Positions 1 through 11,129 of a stretch of DNA of 64,000 nucleotides are shown here, piece after piece. The translations under genes and the position numbers were made by a program. The notes under the pieces were generated by a model. That model saw only the letters and a program-made list of their open reading frames with translations, did not search any database and had not been told where the DNA came from. Positions within the stretch are counted from its first letter, which is position 1; each line of letters starts with the position of its first letter. Source of the DNA: Nansenia antarctica (Eukaryota > Chordata > Actinopteri > Argentiniformes > Microstomatidae); the NCBI GenBank assembly GCA_963989245.1, contig OZ022345.1, positions 51,012,349-51,076,348 on the forward strand. Reading direction: 5' to 3'.

Positions 1-925
1 CTCACCGATCATTCATGTCACATAAGCGATCTTTTAGTGCTATATTCTTTAAAATTAAGACTACTTTAACTTAAGCAAGTTTAAAATACAATGATTATAT
101 TTCTGGCATTGATTGTTAATAAAATGCAGTTATTTGTCGAAATGGTGATAGGGTTTTGTTGATGTATTCAGAGAAGTCGCCATTGCCAATCGCCGACATT
201 CTCCAATGCACATTAGCGCATACTTAATTAAGGAGTATTTACCTCATTTGCATATTTAATGGTAATTAAAACTTGTAATACAAAAACATGTTCTATAAAT
301 GTTTGCTTTCATGTTAAGTTTCATTATGATAGGAGTAAAGGAAAAAATATATTGTATTCTGGGGTGGTGTCTGACCTAAGATCACAGTTTTTAGGCCATT
401 TACATTGAAAACAGGGGACAAAACCATGCTCTTTTTACTGAACTAATATTGGCATAACTTCCTTATTTCTTAACTGATTTGGACGGCCCTAACCCTAGCA
501 ACAGTCAACCCAATCAGGGCATTGTTTGTTAAAGTGTGTCTAGCAACGTTATATTAGTGGTAGGCTAGCTAGAAGTCCAATATCAACTCCAAACATGTCT
601 TCCACTTTCTCCACCCTGAAACGTAAAATTGACGATGAAAACCATCGGTTTAACTCTGCCTGGACTGAAACATACTTGTTTATTTTACCACAAAATCCAA
701 ATGCCCAAACCAATGTGTGACAGGCTATCGGTGATGTCATAATGGGGCACATTCTTTTCATACAGCTGGTGGGAAGGTTTCCATGGTTCCAGCTGTACTA
801 GGCCTGCAATATCTATATGATGTCATAATGGGGCATACTATGTAATATATCCCTCATCAGTATCTAGATCATAATTACACAAAGTGTCGTGCTGTCAGGT
901 TATGCTGTCAGCTAGCTAAGGAAAG
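1..925. other. Upstream non-coding DNA, nothing recognised
   Basis: AT-rich sequence without a convincing exon. A 17-bp direct repeat (gatgtcataatggggca) occurs at 733 and 819, less than 100 bp upstream of the proposed USP start codon at its nearer copy. The promoter of the USP gene should lie here, but I see no clear TATA or initiator signal. Confidence 0.5.
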
Positions 926-1117
926 ATGCCTTGTTGTAATTGGAGTAGATGTTTCCCCAGATGTTTCCGCCGGAAGGTAATGTTATAGAGCATATTATAT
1001 GGATATTAATTTATATTGCATTTAAATTACAAAATAATTAAATTAAGATTATATAGGCCTAATGATTAAAGCACTTTGAGCTGCAACGTTTGCAGGAAAA
1101 ACCCCTATACAAATAAA

Positions 1118-1152
<35 letters not shown>

Positions 1153-4100
1153 AACCTATTCTAAAATGTATGGTTATGTTTCACTGAAAGGGAGTAAACA
1201 ATATAATTGTACTCAACTAGCCTCAGTCTTATTGCGAGGTAATGTCCTCCAAATAAGTTATTCTGTTAAAAGCAAGTCTTTAACTTTCCTTTTCCAGTCA
1301 AAGTGATCCATTTGTTTGTGCATGGGGCCAAAATAGTAAGAGTAGTGAAGCATCTGTACAATATGGGAACAGGCTACAGCCTCTATCAAGAGGTCCTAAA
1401 TTATCACTGTAATTATCTTACTTTACATTGTTCAACCATCTAAATTTGTTCCTGAAAAACAGAGCCGGCGAGTTCACTCACTAAACGCTGTGGATGTAGC
1501 TGAGGAACCAAAGAGGTAAGAAATACTTTGTCAGCAATGATTCAGCAATGAGCATAGAGCACACAGAGCACACATACACAGCCTTTCATTTAGTATGGAG
1601 TACCATGTCAAGTAGAGTATGTTTATTGTTCAGACCAGTAAAACAGCCCCAGTTATCATGCTAACTCTAATGCTATCCAAGCTGATTGTAATGTTGTATT
1701 GGCTTATATCTGGCTATATCTGGCTATATATATATGACTATACTGTATTATGGTCTAAAGACTCCAATATAAAGAGAGGGAAAGAAATGTAAGGAAACAC
1801 AGTACATTGGGGGTTCTATAAGGAAGAGGGGCGCCAATGAAGGAGTCCATTTTCTATTGGCCAATGCCAAATAGTTCCTTTTCCATTTTACCAATGGAGC
1901 AGGTTGTTTTTACCACTATCCAACCCTCCAGGAGAAATGAGGAGGGGAGATGCTGGAAGGATGGGGGCCATTTTGTCAGTAGTCTGGTCGGCCATTTTGT
2001 CAGTAGTCTGGTCGGCCATTTTGTCTGTAGTCTGGACGGCCATTTTGTCTGTAGTGTGGTTGGCCATTTTCTCTGTAGTCTGTTTTTACCACTATCCAAC
2101 CCTCCAGGAGGACAATGGAGCAACCAGTTGTTAGTCCAATATTGTGTAAATCATGAAGTTTAACCAGGAAGCTATATGGAACTATTTGAAGCTTGTGTGA
2201 TAATGTATAACGTTGCAGTACTGCAGTACACTCTCCACTGTCACACACTTGTTTGCTGGAATGAAATGATCTCACTATTTCCCCCTAGCACACTCACCAC
2301 AGTGAAAGAGGGGACCCCTGAGCAGCTCACCACTGCTGTGGTGGAAGAGGTCACCCCTGAGAAGCTCACCACTGCTGTGGTGAAAGAGGGGACCCCTGAG
2401 AAGCTCACCACAGCTCTGGTGGAAGAGGTCACCGCTGAGAAGCTCACCACTGCTGTGGTGGAAGAGGTCACCCCTGAGAAGCTCACCACTGCTGTGGTGG
2501 AAGAGGTCACCCCTGAGAAGCTCACCACTGCTGTGGTGAAAGAGGGGACCCCTGAGAAGCTCACTACAGCTCTGGTGGAAGAGGTCACCGCTGAGAAGCT
2601 CACCACTGCTGTGGTGGAAGAGGTCACCCCTGAGAAGCTCACCACTGCTGTGGTGGAAGAGGGGACCCCTGAGAAGCTCACCACTGCTGTGGTGGAAGAG
2701 GGGACCCCTGAGCAGCAGGAAGTGCTTACCGTTGCTCTGGTAGGAGAGGCCACCCCTGCCCCGATGGTTGAGGCTGTGGCCCTCACCAAGGTCCACCACA
2801 TGAGAGGTATGCACATCTCCCTTCCTTTTCTCTCTTCCTGTCTTTTGTTTTGGCATTCTCTCACACTCCTTGTATATATAGACTATTAGTGTTGTTGCAT
2901 ACTGCTTAAATGCCAGCCAGGCTGTGTAGTAGTATTCTCTATACAACAAGGCAATGTCATCATGTGTTGTATACATGGGGTGTATCTGTGGTCCAGTCTC
3001 TCTCCTCTTGGTTCCCCTCCAGGTTCTTCTCTCTCCAGGGGCGTCCGGGCCTCCTGTTCCCTGGACACGTGAGTGTGGAGCTGTTTTGTTTCACTGTTGT
3101 TTGTTTCTGTTGATTTTTTTCACGCCCCATCTTCTGAGGACTTAGGGTTATCTTTTAACTTAATTTTTAACTTGAACTATTATTTAAACATATAACATAC
3201 CATGATGATTAAAAGGTACAATGCTTAAAACTGTCAGTACACATCCTCCTCTTCCCCTAATTCACCACTAAGTGAATCCTTTTTTAAACTCCCATCCTAA
3301 CTTAGGACCACAATGGGCCCTGGGCACCGGCTGGTGACCAGTGTGCCTCAGCTGGACTGGGCCAGCGTCAAGGTGCCAGGAGTGATTAAAAGGTACAATG
3401 CTTAAACTGTCAGTACACGTCCTCCTCTTCCCCTAATTCACCACTAAGTGAATCCTTTTTTAAACTCCCATCCTAACTTAGGACCACAATGGGCCCTGGG
3501 CACCAGCTGGTGACCAGTGTGCCTCAGCTGGACTGGGCCAGCATCAAGGTGCCAGGAGGCAAGACAGAGGAGGGACACAGACCCCTTGCCCCTTCCCGGA
3601 GTCTCACCTACCATCAGCTCGTCGACTTAGGGTAAGTAGTGTGTCGGACACTGTGGAGAACACAGCATCCTCTACGGTTTGCCTAATAACATCCTAAACA
3701 AATTCCAATACGTCCAGAACTCTGCTGCCCGCCTGCTCACCTCCACTCGCCGCCATGACCACATCACCCCTGTCCTCCAAAACCTACACTGGCTCCCGGT
3801 CAAATACAGGATCCAATTCAAAATCCTACTCACCCCTTACAAAACCATCAACAATCTGGCCCCCTCTTACCTTGCCGACCTCGTCCCCCTCCACACCCCC
3901 TCCTGTTGCCTCAGGTCTGACGACCAAATCACCCTCAAGACCACGAGGACCAAGCTCTGGACCTGGGGTGATGGGGCCTTTTCAGCCGCAGCCCCGTCCC
4001 TCTGGAACGCCCTCCCCAACCACATCAGACAGGCCAACACCCTCCCAACATTTAAACAGGCCCTCAAAACCCACCTCTTCAAGCTCACCATCACCAGTTA

Positions 4101-5137
4101 ACCCTCTCCCCCTCCCCTCCCCTCCCCATGTATCCCCAGCACTACATTAATTAGGCACCTATACTTTCTTTTATTTCTTTTTGGTTTCTTTTATTATTAC
4201 TACTCGATCTTTTCAGTTTGTAAAGCGTCTTTGAGTGTCTAGAAAAGCGCTATATAAGTCTAATGTATTATTATTATCATTATTATTATCAACTATGTAA
4301 TACAAAATAATAACTAAATAATACACACCAGAGTGAAAGTATGTGGTCAGACAAAGTATATGTGTTTTCTCAACTCATGAGCTTTGTCTCCCTCCTCACA
4401 CGTTGTTTCCTAGGTTACCAAACCTGTCGCAGACTTGCTACATGAACGCCACCCTGCAGTGTCTGTTCAGCCTGACCAGCTTCTTTCAGGACATCTGCAG
4501 ACAGCACCGAGTGTGGCGTCTGGACCCCGCCCCCAACATCCTCAGGTACACACACAAACACACACACCCACATAAACAATAGCTGTAACTCAATTTGGCC
4601 AGTAAACAATACATGCTAATTTATAATTAATAATTCCTACTACCTAAAAACTTGGTTTTGCAGGTTCTTAGTGGACCTCCAAGTGGCCAGATGTTTTAAC
4701 AACAAGAGCCGCAAGATGACCCTGCTCAAGGCACTGAAGGGTTCAGTGTCCAACGACGCACCTGAGTTCCTGGGGAGTGGTCAGCAGGTGAGAGAGCACC
4801 ATATACCTATCCTCCACAGAGGGCTACCATATACCTATCCTCTACAGAGGGCTACCTTTAGATTTCACCAAGATTAACAAAAAATCTGGTCTCAACGACA
4901 TTAGGAGAAATACAATTGTTGGTGAACTTTCTGTCTTGTTTGCTAATGCTACAGTATGTGTTTGTGTTTCTCTGTGTTTCTAGGACGCCCACGAGTTCGT
5001 CAGCTCGTGTGTGTCGCAGGTCTCAGCTCTGGCCCCAGGACTGCAGGCACTGGCATTGGCTGGGGGCGAGACTTATTCCTGCCCCGTGGAAACTCACCTG
5101 AGCTTCCAGATGGAAAGCACCAGAACCTGCCGCAGGT

Positions 5138-5187
<50 letters not shown>

Positions 5188-7538
5188 AATAGCAATATTC
5201 ATACACAACAAACACAGAACTGCATTTCCAGCTGTACACTGTCTAAATCGTATATTTGTGACTTTATGATGCATGCGTGCGTGCGTGTGTGTGTGTGTGT
5301 GTGTGTGTTTCTCCTATTTTTCACAGCTGTGGTAAGAAGTCCTCTAAACAGGAATACTTCTCCCAGCTCTCCTTGGATCTGGTACCTGGAGGCTCAGTGC
5401 AGGACAGCTTGAAGCTCTACCAGATGGTCAGTGCCATAGCTGAATAATCAAGTCTTCATGTTTTCTAACGTCATACATATGAGATGTGGCAAGTGTGTTA
5501 TTCTCCACTTCCCTTCTCCTGTAGGAGACAGACTTGGAGTGCAGGTGTGAGGACTGCGGGGGTAACGAGGCTGGCCTGAAGTGGTCATTCTTGACCTCGC
5601 CTCGGTGAGTGACCCCTATGCTGCCTGTGGGCCTTTGGATAAGTCTGCACTGCACTTACAGTTACATGAGACTCACCTCCTGTGTGGCTCTGGTGGAGCC
5701 TGGTGCTTCCCACAGGGAACACATCATGTGTACTACAATCGTATTCACTCACTGTACTGTCAGTCGCTTTGGATAAAAGTGGCAGCCAAATTGCCAAATG
5801 TATTAAGATACAATTTTTTTCCCAAAAAATGCTCTAACTATAGAGTGGTTAATAATCCCTGATGCTGTTTGCAGGACGCTTGTCCTCCACCTGAAAAGGT
5901 TCAGGATGACTCCACAGTTCACCATGGTCAAGGTGGAGGACCGTGTCTGTCTCTCCAGGGAGCTGATAGTGACCTCCGGCCCCCATGGAGACACTGCAGG
6001 CCTCCCCCCCACCCAGGGACCACAGGCCCTCCCTCCTGCCACCCAGGCCCGGGGGCCACAGACACCCCCACTTGCCAAAGGTACATTGTCTTCCTCTCAC
6101 CACCTCCTATACACCATTAGACAATCGGTGAGCGTGCGTTCTCCTTCCGTGCACCAACTCTCTGGAACCGTCTTCCACTGGATATCAGACAGGCAGAATC
6201 AGTGAAAGTGTTCAAAAATAAGTTAAAGACCCACCTGTTTTCTGTTGTCTACATGTCATAGGCTGTGTATTTGTGCTGTTGTAATTATGTGTGTTTTTAA
6301 ATTGAAATAGTTGTTTTTAAATTGTTAAAGATTGGTTGTTTTTACCTATTATATTTGTGCTGCGAAATTGTTTTCTTTCTTTTTTTAATTGTTGTTTTTA
6401 AATTGTTTAAAATTGTTGTTTTTACCTATTGTATTTGTGCTTCGAAATTGTGTGTTTTAAATTGAAATAGTTGTTTTAAATTGTTTTAAATTGCTGCTTA
6501 CCTATTGTAAAGCACTTTGATGTAAAGTGCTATACAAATAAAGTTATTAGTATTATTATTATTATAGTTTAGGATAGAATGAACCAAGAGACAATAGATA
6601 TGGACAGAACTGTGAAACCAGGTTATAGAGTATACAGTCGGAGCTGGAGACTTGATATAGAACAGGGTCCATATATGTGTGTGTGTCCTGTCCTTTCTTG
6701 ATTCAGTCACTCTGAGCACAGTGGAGAAAGAGGCAGGGAGAGAGGGCAGCAGCCAGATGGTGAGAAGGAGTGCAAAAGAGAGAAAGCAAATGTTGTTTTA
6801 TTTAAAAACGGATGGATGGATGAGAGACAGTCAGCAAGCTATGTTTGTCAACTTTTTTTTGTGAATTGTGTTTGCGTTTCTGTGTTTGTGTGTGTGTAAC
6901 TGCTTGGATTGATCTTGTCCCCAGCCTGAGTCTAGGTACTCAATGGTCTCAATGTTGAGCCACTTAGGCACTTCTGCGACCTCAGGTGAGATGAACACAC
7001 ACACAAAGTCTAAACATAACTGGAGATTCTCCTCATTTTTGGAGACAGACTTCACAGTTACGATTGCTAGCAAACCCATTTGGCTCTAGGTTTTTGAAAG
7101 CTTGCAGGTAAGCTGTCTTTAGTCATTTATTAGTATTTACCTTTAATTAGCGACCACGCTGACTCCCTTCTGCTAGCAGTCACAACACTGACGTCTGCCT
7201 CCCAACATGATGAGTGTCTCTGGTGTGTTTCCATTCTGCAGTTTGTGACGTGTGTGTGGACTGTGGACATGTGGAGCGTATTGTTGTCATGACCACCTCT
7301 GTGTGAGCTCTGAGTACATGAATGTGTGTGTCTCATCCTGACTGTGTGTTCTGGGGATTCTATAGGACACTACGTCAGTGATGGGGTCTACACTGACGGT
7401 GACCCTGGGGACCTGACGGACCGCTGGCTCTCCTATAGCGACATGAAGGTCGTGGAGACAACCGGCGCGTCTGTCTGTCAGAAGAGAGAGCAGACTGGCT
7501 ATGTACTCTTCTATGAAAGAGAGGTACAGAGACGATAG
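926..7538 (+). CDS. USP37-like ubiquitin carboxyl-terminal hydrolase, 14 exons
   Basis: Predicted cysteine protease (peptidase C19) that removes ubiquitin from proteins. Proposed coding exons: 926-976, 1463-1515, 2289-2806, 3023-3068, 3482-3631, 4414-4545, 4664-4787, 4984-5135, 5327-5426, 5525-5604, 5875-6080, 6707-6759, 6925-6985, 7366-7538. All junctions are GT-AG, every phase matches, and the sum is 1,899 nt (632 residues). Seen: Cys box NLSQTCYMNA (Cys about 281, oxyanion Asn 276), a QQDAHEF box across exons 7/8, a CxxC pair from RSCGKK and CEDCGG, LVLHLKRF, and His box SGHYVSDGVY (His about 577) with SYSDM (Asp about 601) and GYVLFYE near the end. The closest family I know is USP37/26/29, but this protein is shorter and has a repeat-filled N-terminus instead of the usual N-terminal half. 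The first two exons are the weakest; the ATG at 926 opens a short Cys/Arg-rich exon. Confidence 0.85.
1070..1149 (+). repeat. L2-like LINE 3' tail in intron 1
   Basis: The string 'aaagcactttgagctgc' followed by 'ctatacaaataaagttatt' and an (ATT)n tract is the usual tail of fish L2-type LINEs. Only the 3' end is present. Confidence 0.55.
1906..2110. repeat. 24-bp tandem repeat between 29-bp direct repeats (intron 2)
   Basis: About five copies of a 24-bp unit (core ggccattttgt followed by agtctgg-like sequence) lie between 1965 and 2080. A 29-bp direct repeat starting gtttttaccactatcc flanks the block at 1906-1934 and 2082-2110. It opens frames on both strands (VGHFV-type repeats) that I treat as artefacts of the repeat. 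Confidence 0.7.
2290..2740 (+). repeat. Coding 39-bp minisatellite in USP exon 3
   Basis: About eleven tandem 39-bp units encode 13-residue repeats of the form EEVTPEKLTTAVV, with variants KEGTPEKLTTALV and EEVTAEKLTTAVV. The three-unit block KEG/EEVTA/EEVTP occurs twice, so higher-order duplication has taken place. All units keep the reading frame. The peptide is acidic, Thr/Val-rich and probably disordered. Copy number is likely to vary between alleles. Confidence 0.85.
3207..3559 (+). repeat. 177-bp tandem duplication carrying the 5' part of USP exon 5
   Basis: Units 3207-3383 and 3384-3559 are nearly identical, including an acceptor 'acttag' and the start of the exon. Only the second copy runs on into the full exon with a consensus donor at 3632. 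The first copy reads into a stop after the duplication joint and has no donor, so it is a dead pseudo-exon. Confidence 0.8.
3660..4290 (+). mobile_element. L2-type LINE, 3' fragment, in USP intron 5
   Basis: An open frame at 3679-4101 encodes the conserved C-terminal end of an L2/CR1-type reverse transcriptase ORF (VQNSAARLL, LHWLPVKYRIQFKILL, LAPSYL, APSLWNALP, FKQALKTHLF). It is followed by 'aaagcgtctttgagtgtc', 'aaaagcgctatataag' and an ATT-rich tail. This is a 5'-truncated, same-strand insertion inside the intron. Confidence 0.85.
5139..5310. repeat. Dinucleotide repeats in USP intron 8
   Basis: A (CA)n run at about 5139-5184 and a (TG)n run at about 5284-5308. The second lies close to the acceptor of exon 9. 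Confidence 0.85.
6110..6566 (+). mobile_element. L2-type LINE, 3' fragment, in USP intron 11
   Basis: Translation shows the decayed LINE C-terminus (AFSFRAPTLWNRLP-like, then VFKNKLKTHLF). Several 'ttgttgtttttaaattg' repeats follow, then the tail 'aaagcactttgatgtaaag' with an (ATT)n end. The family is that of the fragment at 3660-4290, but it is a different, more diverged copy. Confidence 0.75.
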
Positions 7539-7658
7539 CATACATACTCACATAGTCTCTTCTATGAAAGAGAGGTACAGAGACGATAGCATACATACTC
7601 ACATAGTCTCTTCTATGAAAGAGAGGTACAGAGACGATAGCATACATACTCACATAGT
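7506..7658 (+). repeat. 51-bp triplication of the USP stop-codon region
   Basis: Three near-perfect 51-bp copies begin at 7506, 7557 and 7608. Copy 1 contains the last codons of the USP gene (VLFYEREVQRR) and the TAG at 7536-7538; copies 2 and 3 lie in the 3' UTR. In another frame the array reads as a 17-residue repeat, which I regard as incidental. Confidence 0.85.
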
Positions 7659-8039
7659 CGTGCAAACAGCTTATAGATGTCGGGGATCCAAAGTGATCTC
7701 TAACCCTAAAGTGTTGGATACTAGCTATTCCAAATTGCTGTACACACTAATATAAGTGTTCTCTGCCATCACAGTAACCCCGCCCCTCATCAAAGAACCC
7801 CGCCCCCCCCAACCAACCAACCAACCCAACCAATCCAGAGGCCTTAATGAAGACCTCCAGCCTACCTCCAGAGGAGTCAAAAAGACATTTGGCCAACTGG
7901 AAAATAGTCTGGGAGCCAAAGCCTACTTTTTTGATGAACCTTGATCTTGTGGGGTAAAGTTTTTTTCTCTGCTGAAATTGAAATTATCACAAATTAGAAA
8001 AACTAGCCAGGATCGGCTCTAATCGCCCTTCTAGGAATA

Positions 8040-8611
8040 CCCCCCAGAAGGTGTCATCCATTTACAACAAGAAACAGCTGAACCTATTATTATATGAGGA
8101 ACTGACCCAAGACAGGCTTTTCCATCTACGGAGCACCAACAAACACAAGTTGGTGGTGACAAGGGAGGACCCATGACCCATCGAGATCAAGATGGAAGAA
8201 AGAAGGAACCACTATGACCAAGAAGATCAGCAGGAAGAAGCTGACACCATCGTTGTCCAACAAGTCCTGATGTGTGCTGGAGAAGCCCATCAAATCTCTG
8301 TGGTTTCTGACGACACAGACGTGTTTGTCCTCCTCCTTCACCATCACCTTCAGGCAGGCCTGGATGTACCACTCATCATGGAATCCCCCCGCAAGGACAT
8401 CAAGTCCACACTGGCCAAGCATTCAGAAATTGTCAAGAACCTTTCATCAGCCCATGCTATATGGGGATGCGACACTGTAGTGTCTTACTATGGGTTGGGA
8501 AAAGGCTCTGTCATCAAAGTCCTGAAAGCTGGGTACAAACTATCAGCCTTTGGTAATGTGGATGCACCATTCCAGCAAGTCCTCGACCAAGCCACTGCCT
8601 TAAAAAATAAA
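8040..8611 (+). pseudogene. Fragment of an unnamed repeated gene family with a FEN1/XPG-like domain
   Basis: The fragment reads LTQDRLFHLRSTNKHKLVVT, then EEADTIVVQQ, ISVVSDDTDVFVLLLHHH, AIWGCDTVVSYYGLGKGS. I recognise this from memory as part of a protein family present in many copies in fish and invertebrate genomes without an accepted name. The order EAD, then DxD, then GCD followed by G-x-G-K resembles the metal-binding and helix-hairpin-helix motifs of FEN1/XPG PIN-domain nucleases; that link is inference. A stop codon separates the first part (before 8175) from the open frame at 8192-8611. The N-terminus and the Cys-rich C-terminus are absent. Another part of the same family lies at 10993-14956 on the minus strand. 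Confidence 0.6.
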
Positions 8612-8789
8612 TAAATAAATATTCTTCCAAATTAATGAAGTAACACAAAAATACATTGTACATGACCTCCTTCATGAGTAAACATTGAAGATAGCAAATG
8701 TGATGCATTTGATTTTAGTATTTTGCATGAAATCTCATAAATACCGAATTGTTCTGGGATTTTGACATGTCGGGCATGAAGGGGTTAAT

Positions 8790-9110
8790 GTCTGACAGTG
8801 CTCAAGGGATATCACAGGGCACCCTCCTGTGTTTTGAAGAGGAACCCCCAAGCAACAAGAAACAGCAGAGAGAAAAACTTTACCCGACAAATACAAGGTT
8901 CATCCCCATGGCTCCCGGACTAAAAGTACAGTTTCACTCGACCAGTCCGAGGAGGATGGGCACGCCCCCCACTAAGCCTGGTTCCTCTCAAGGTTTCTTC
9001 CTACCAGGGAGTTTTTCCTTGCCGCTGTGCTCAGGGAAGTTTTTTTTCCTGGCTTGCTTTTTTGGGGGGGTCTACGGTCAGGCCAATAAACTTGTTTACA
9101 TTGTTTACCT
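8790..9110 (+). repeat. Dispersed fish repeat fragment (unclassified)
   Basis: Contains 'ggttcctctcaaggtttctt' and 'agggagtttttccttgcc', strings that I know recur in many fish repeats. I cannot assign the family or fix its ends. The open frame across it is not a gene. Confidence 0.35.
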
Positions 9111-9673
9111 CTCTACAGCAGTTGTTACTTGACCGTGTCACCAGTCTGGCTATGAAATGATTTAGTATGTCTCACTGGCACCGATGCTGCCACCAACCAC
9201 AGGAAGCTGACACAGACACACTGATGAGGGATTCTTTTAGGAGTTATTCCTGACCATTCGTGAGCTTAGAATTATTAGGTTCTATCTCCGTTTAGGGCAG
9301 TTCAGAGATATTGAGCATCAACGTTTTTACATTCCATTATGTTTTGTGAGATGGAACCTTTGTATTTTATTAATTACTAGCTGACAAATGTCAACATTTA
9401 AAAAATAACACCACACAGGCATTAATAAACACCTAATGGGTCAGATTATGTAGAAAACTCAATTTTTACAAAAATGAGTTTGTTGTTGCCGTGGCAGCCA
9501 CAGGCTTGCTCCTTTGGGGGGATTTAAAAAAAGAGAGAAAACATTTAAGTCTTTCAAAGTCAAATTCCTGTTCTATTTCTAGTAACCAGTGCAGGGCTTG
9601 ACATTAAGCTCCTTCAGACAAGTGAACCTCTTTTACTTGTCCGAGAGCTCAAGTTACTTGTCCAAATATGACA

Positions 9674-9706
<33 letters not shown>

Positions 9707-9987
9707 TACTAACACACTACAAGCCAGTAATACATTCCATTCCATTCCAATTCCAACAATTACTGTGGATCTACGTGCACACTAGAGAACGTTCAATTTC
9801 AAAGTTTAAAGCGTGTGAGAATGCTTGTGATGGATGGGGCTCCATCCATGACAGGAAGAGTAAATGGTTTGACAGCACGCTGGTCCGCTGTTGCACCTCA
9901 GATAACATCCTTACACTGTGACAATGCAGTTTTGCTTGGTTTTCAAATCTGGCCCAACCGAATTTGTAATTGATTACCCCTGCTGTA
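9111..9987. other. Non-coding stretch with a (TG)n tract
   Basis: No gene seen. A (TG)n microsatellite lies at about 9675-9704. The rest is unremarkable. Confidence 0.5.
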
Positions 9988-10261
9988 TGGTGTTCATAGC
10001 AGCAGTGCGGGTGACCAGGTGTCTGAGTGTATGTGTGTGTGTGTGTGTGTGTGTATATCTCTAACCCGTATGGTGTTTATGGCAGCGGTCTGGGTCACCA
10101 GGTGTCTGAGTGTGTGTGTGTGTGTGTGTGTGTGTGTCTAACCCGTATGGTGTTCATAGCAGCGGTCTGGGTCACCAGGTGTCTGAGTGTGTGTGTGTGT
10201 GTGTGTGTGTGTGTCTAACCCGTATGGTGTTCATAGCAGCGGTCTGGGTCACCAGGTGTCT

Positions 10262-10294
<33 letters not shown>

Positions 10295-10345
10295 TAACCC
10301 GTATGGTGTTCATGGCAGCGGTCTGGGTCACCAGGTGTCTGTGTG
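9988..10345 (+). repeat. 77-bp minisatellite with an embedded (TG)n tract
   Basis: Four to five copies of a unit of about 77 bp, made of unique sequence ('ctaacccgtatggtgttcat' and 'gcagcggtctgggtcacc') plus a (TG)n run of varying length. The 'ctaacccg' landmarks fall at 10061, 10138, 10215 and 10294. The VCVCV frames across it are artefacts. Confidence 0.85.
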
Positions 10346-10992
10346 TGTGTGTGTATATCTCTATCTTCTCACACTTGCACTTGTTGTATATTTTCGTCTT
10401 CTGATGATTGTCAAAAATGAGGAAAAGTTCTGAGCAAAGATTAAGACTGTTTATTCAAAAAAGTCAGCAATCAGGTCATCACAGGATCAGGTCATCGACA
10501 ACAGGCATCACGGTGGGGGTTTCCGAGGACAAAGAGAATGATCCTTCTGTCTCTCCAAGTTTTATACCTCCCCAGCTCACCTTTGAGCCAACCCCTTCCT
10601 CCTCAGCTTTTGCCCCAATAAGGAGCTGATCGATCGTTCCTCAACCTCTGTGTGTGTGTGTGTATGTGTGTGCGCGTGCGTGTGCGTGCCTGTGTGTGTG
10701 TGTGTGTCTGACCATGTGGTCTGTCGCAAGACCCCCTTGTTTCAGAGGAAGGGAGCGGTCAGGCAAGTACTGCAAGTATTTACAAGAAAGTTGCCTTGGG
10801 ACAAGGCGTCTGCCAAATGCCAACAACGTAAATGTAAACATTACAAAGCCCCATACAAATTCATGGTATGTGTGTTTCAAGTAATTTAAACTTAGTCAGG
10901 AGGGGTGAGACTCAAAGTATGTGTGTGGTTGCTTACAATGGTCCCAACCCGTATGGGCGTCTTGCTGGCTGCCATACAACCCCCCTTGGGCC
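10346..10992. other. Non-coding stretch with TG repeats and a short dispersed-repeat tail
   Basis: (TG)n-rich tract at 10650-10708. At about 10785-10838, 'cttgggacaaggcgtctgcc aaatg' followed by a aatgtaaa tail matches a tail motif shared by many fish interspersed repeats; a diverged relative is at 5764-5806. No gene seen. Confidence 0.4.
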
Positions 10993-11129
10993 CTAATGCA
11001 ATTCATGGTAAAAATACACCACACACTTGCACAGACGTGTGCACTTCAACTGTGCCTGCATGCACTTGCACTGAGAGCAGGTAGGCCTACTCATACAAGT
11101 ACTTGTACAAGAGCACTTTATATCCAGGT

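Noticed and set aside
1262..1400. Possible extra USP exon after 'tttccag' near 1298
   Set aside because: In the required phase it hits a stop at once, while joining 976 to 1463 keeps the frame.
1854..2275. Overlapping open frames on both strands with WPTRLLTKWP / VGHFV repeats
   Set aside because: They arise from a 24-bp intronic tandem repeat and lack start, splice or family support.
2241..2976. Long reverse-strand frames over USP exon 3 (TTAVVSFSG and HHSSGELL repeats)
   Set aside because: Shadows of the coding 39-bp repeat on the plus strand, where the splice phases fit.
10027..10433. Cys/Val repeat proteins (VCVCV)
   Set aside because: Translation of (TG)n tracts inside a minisatellite.
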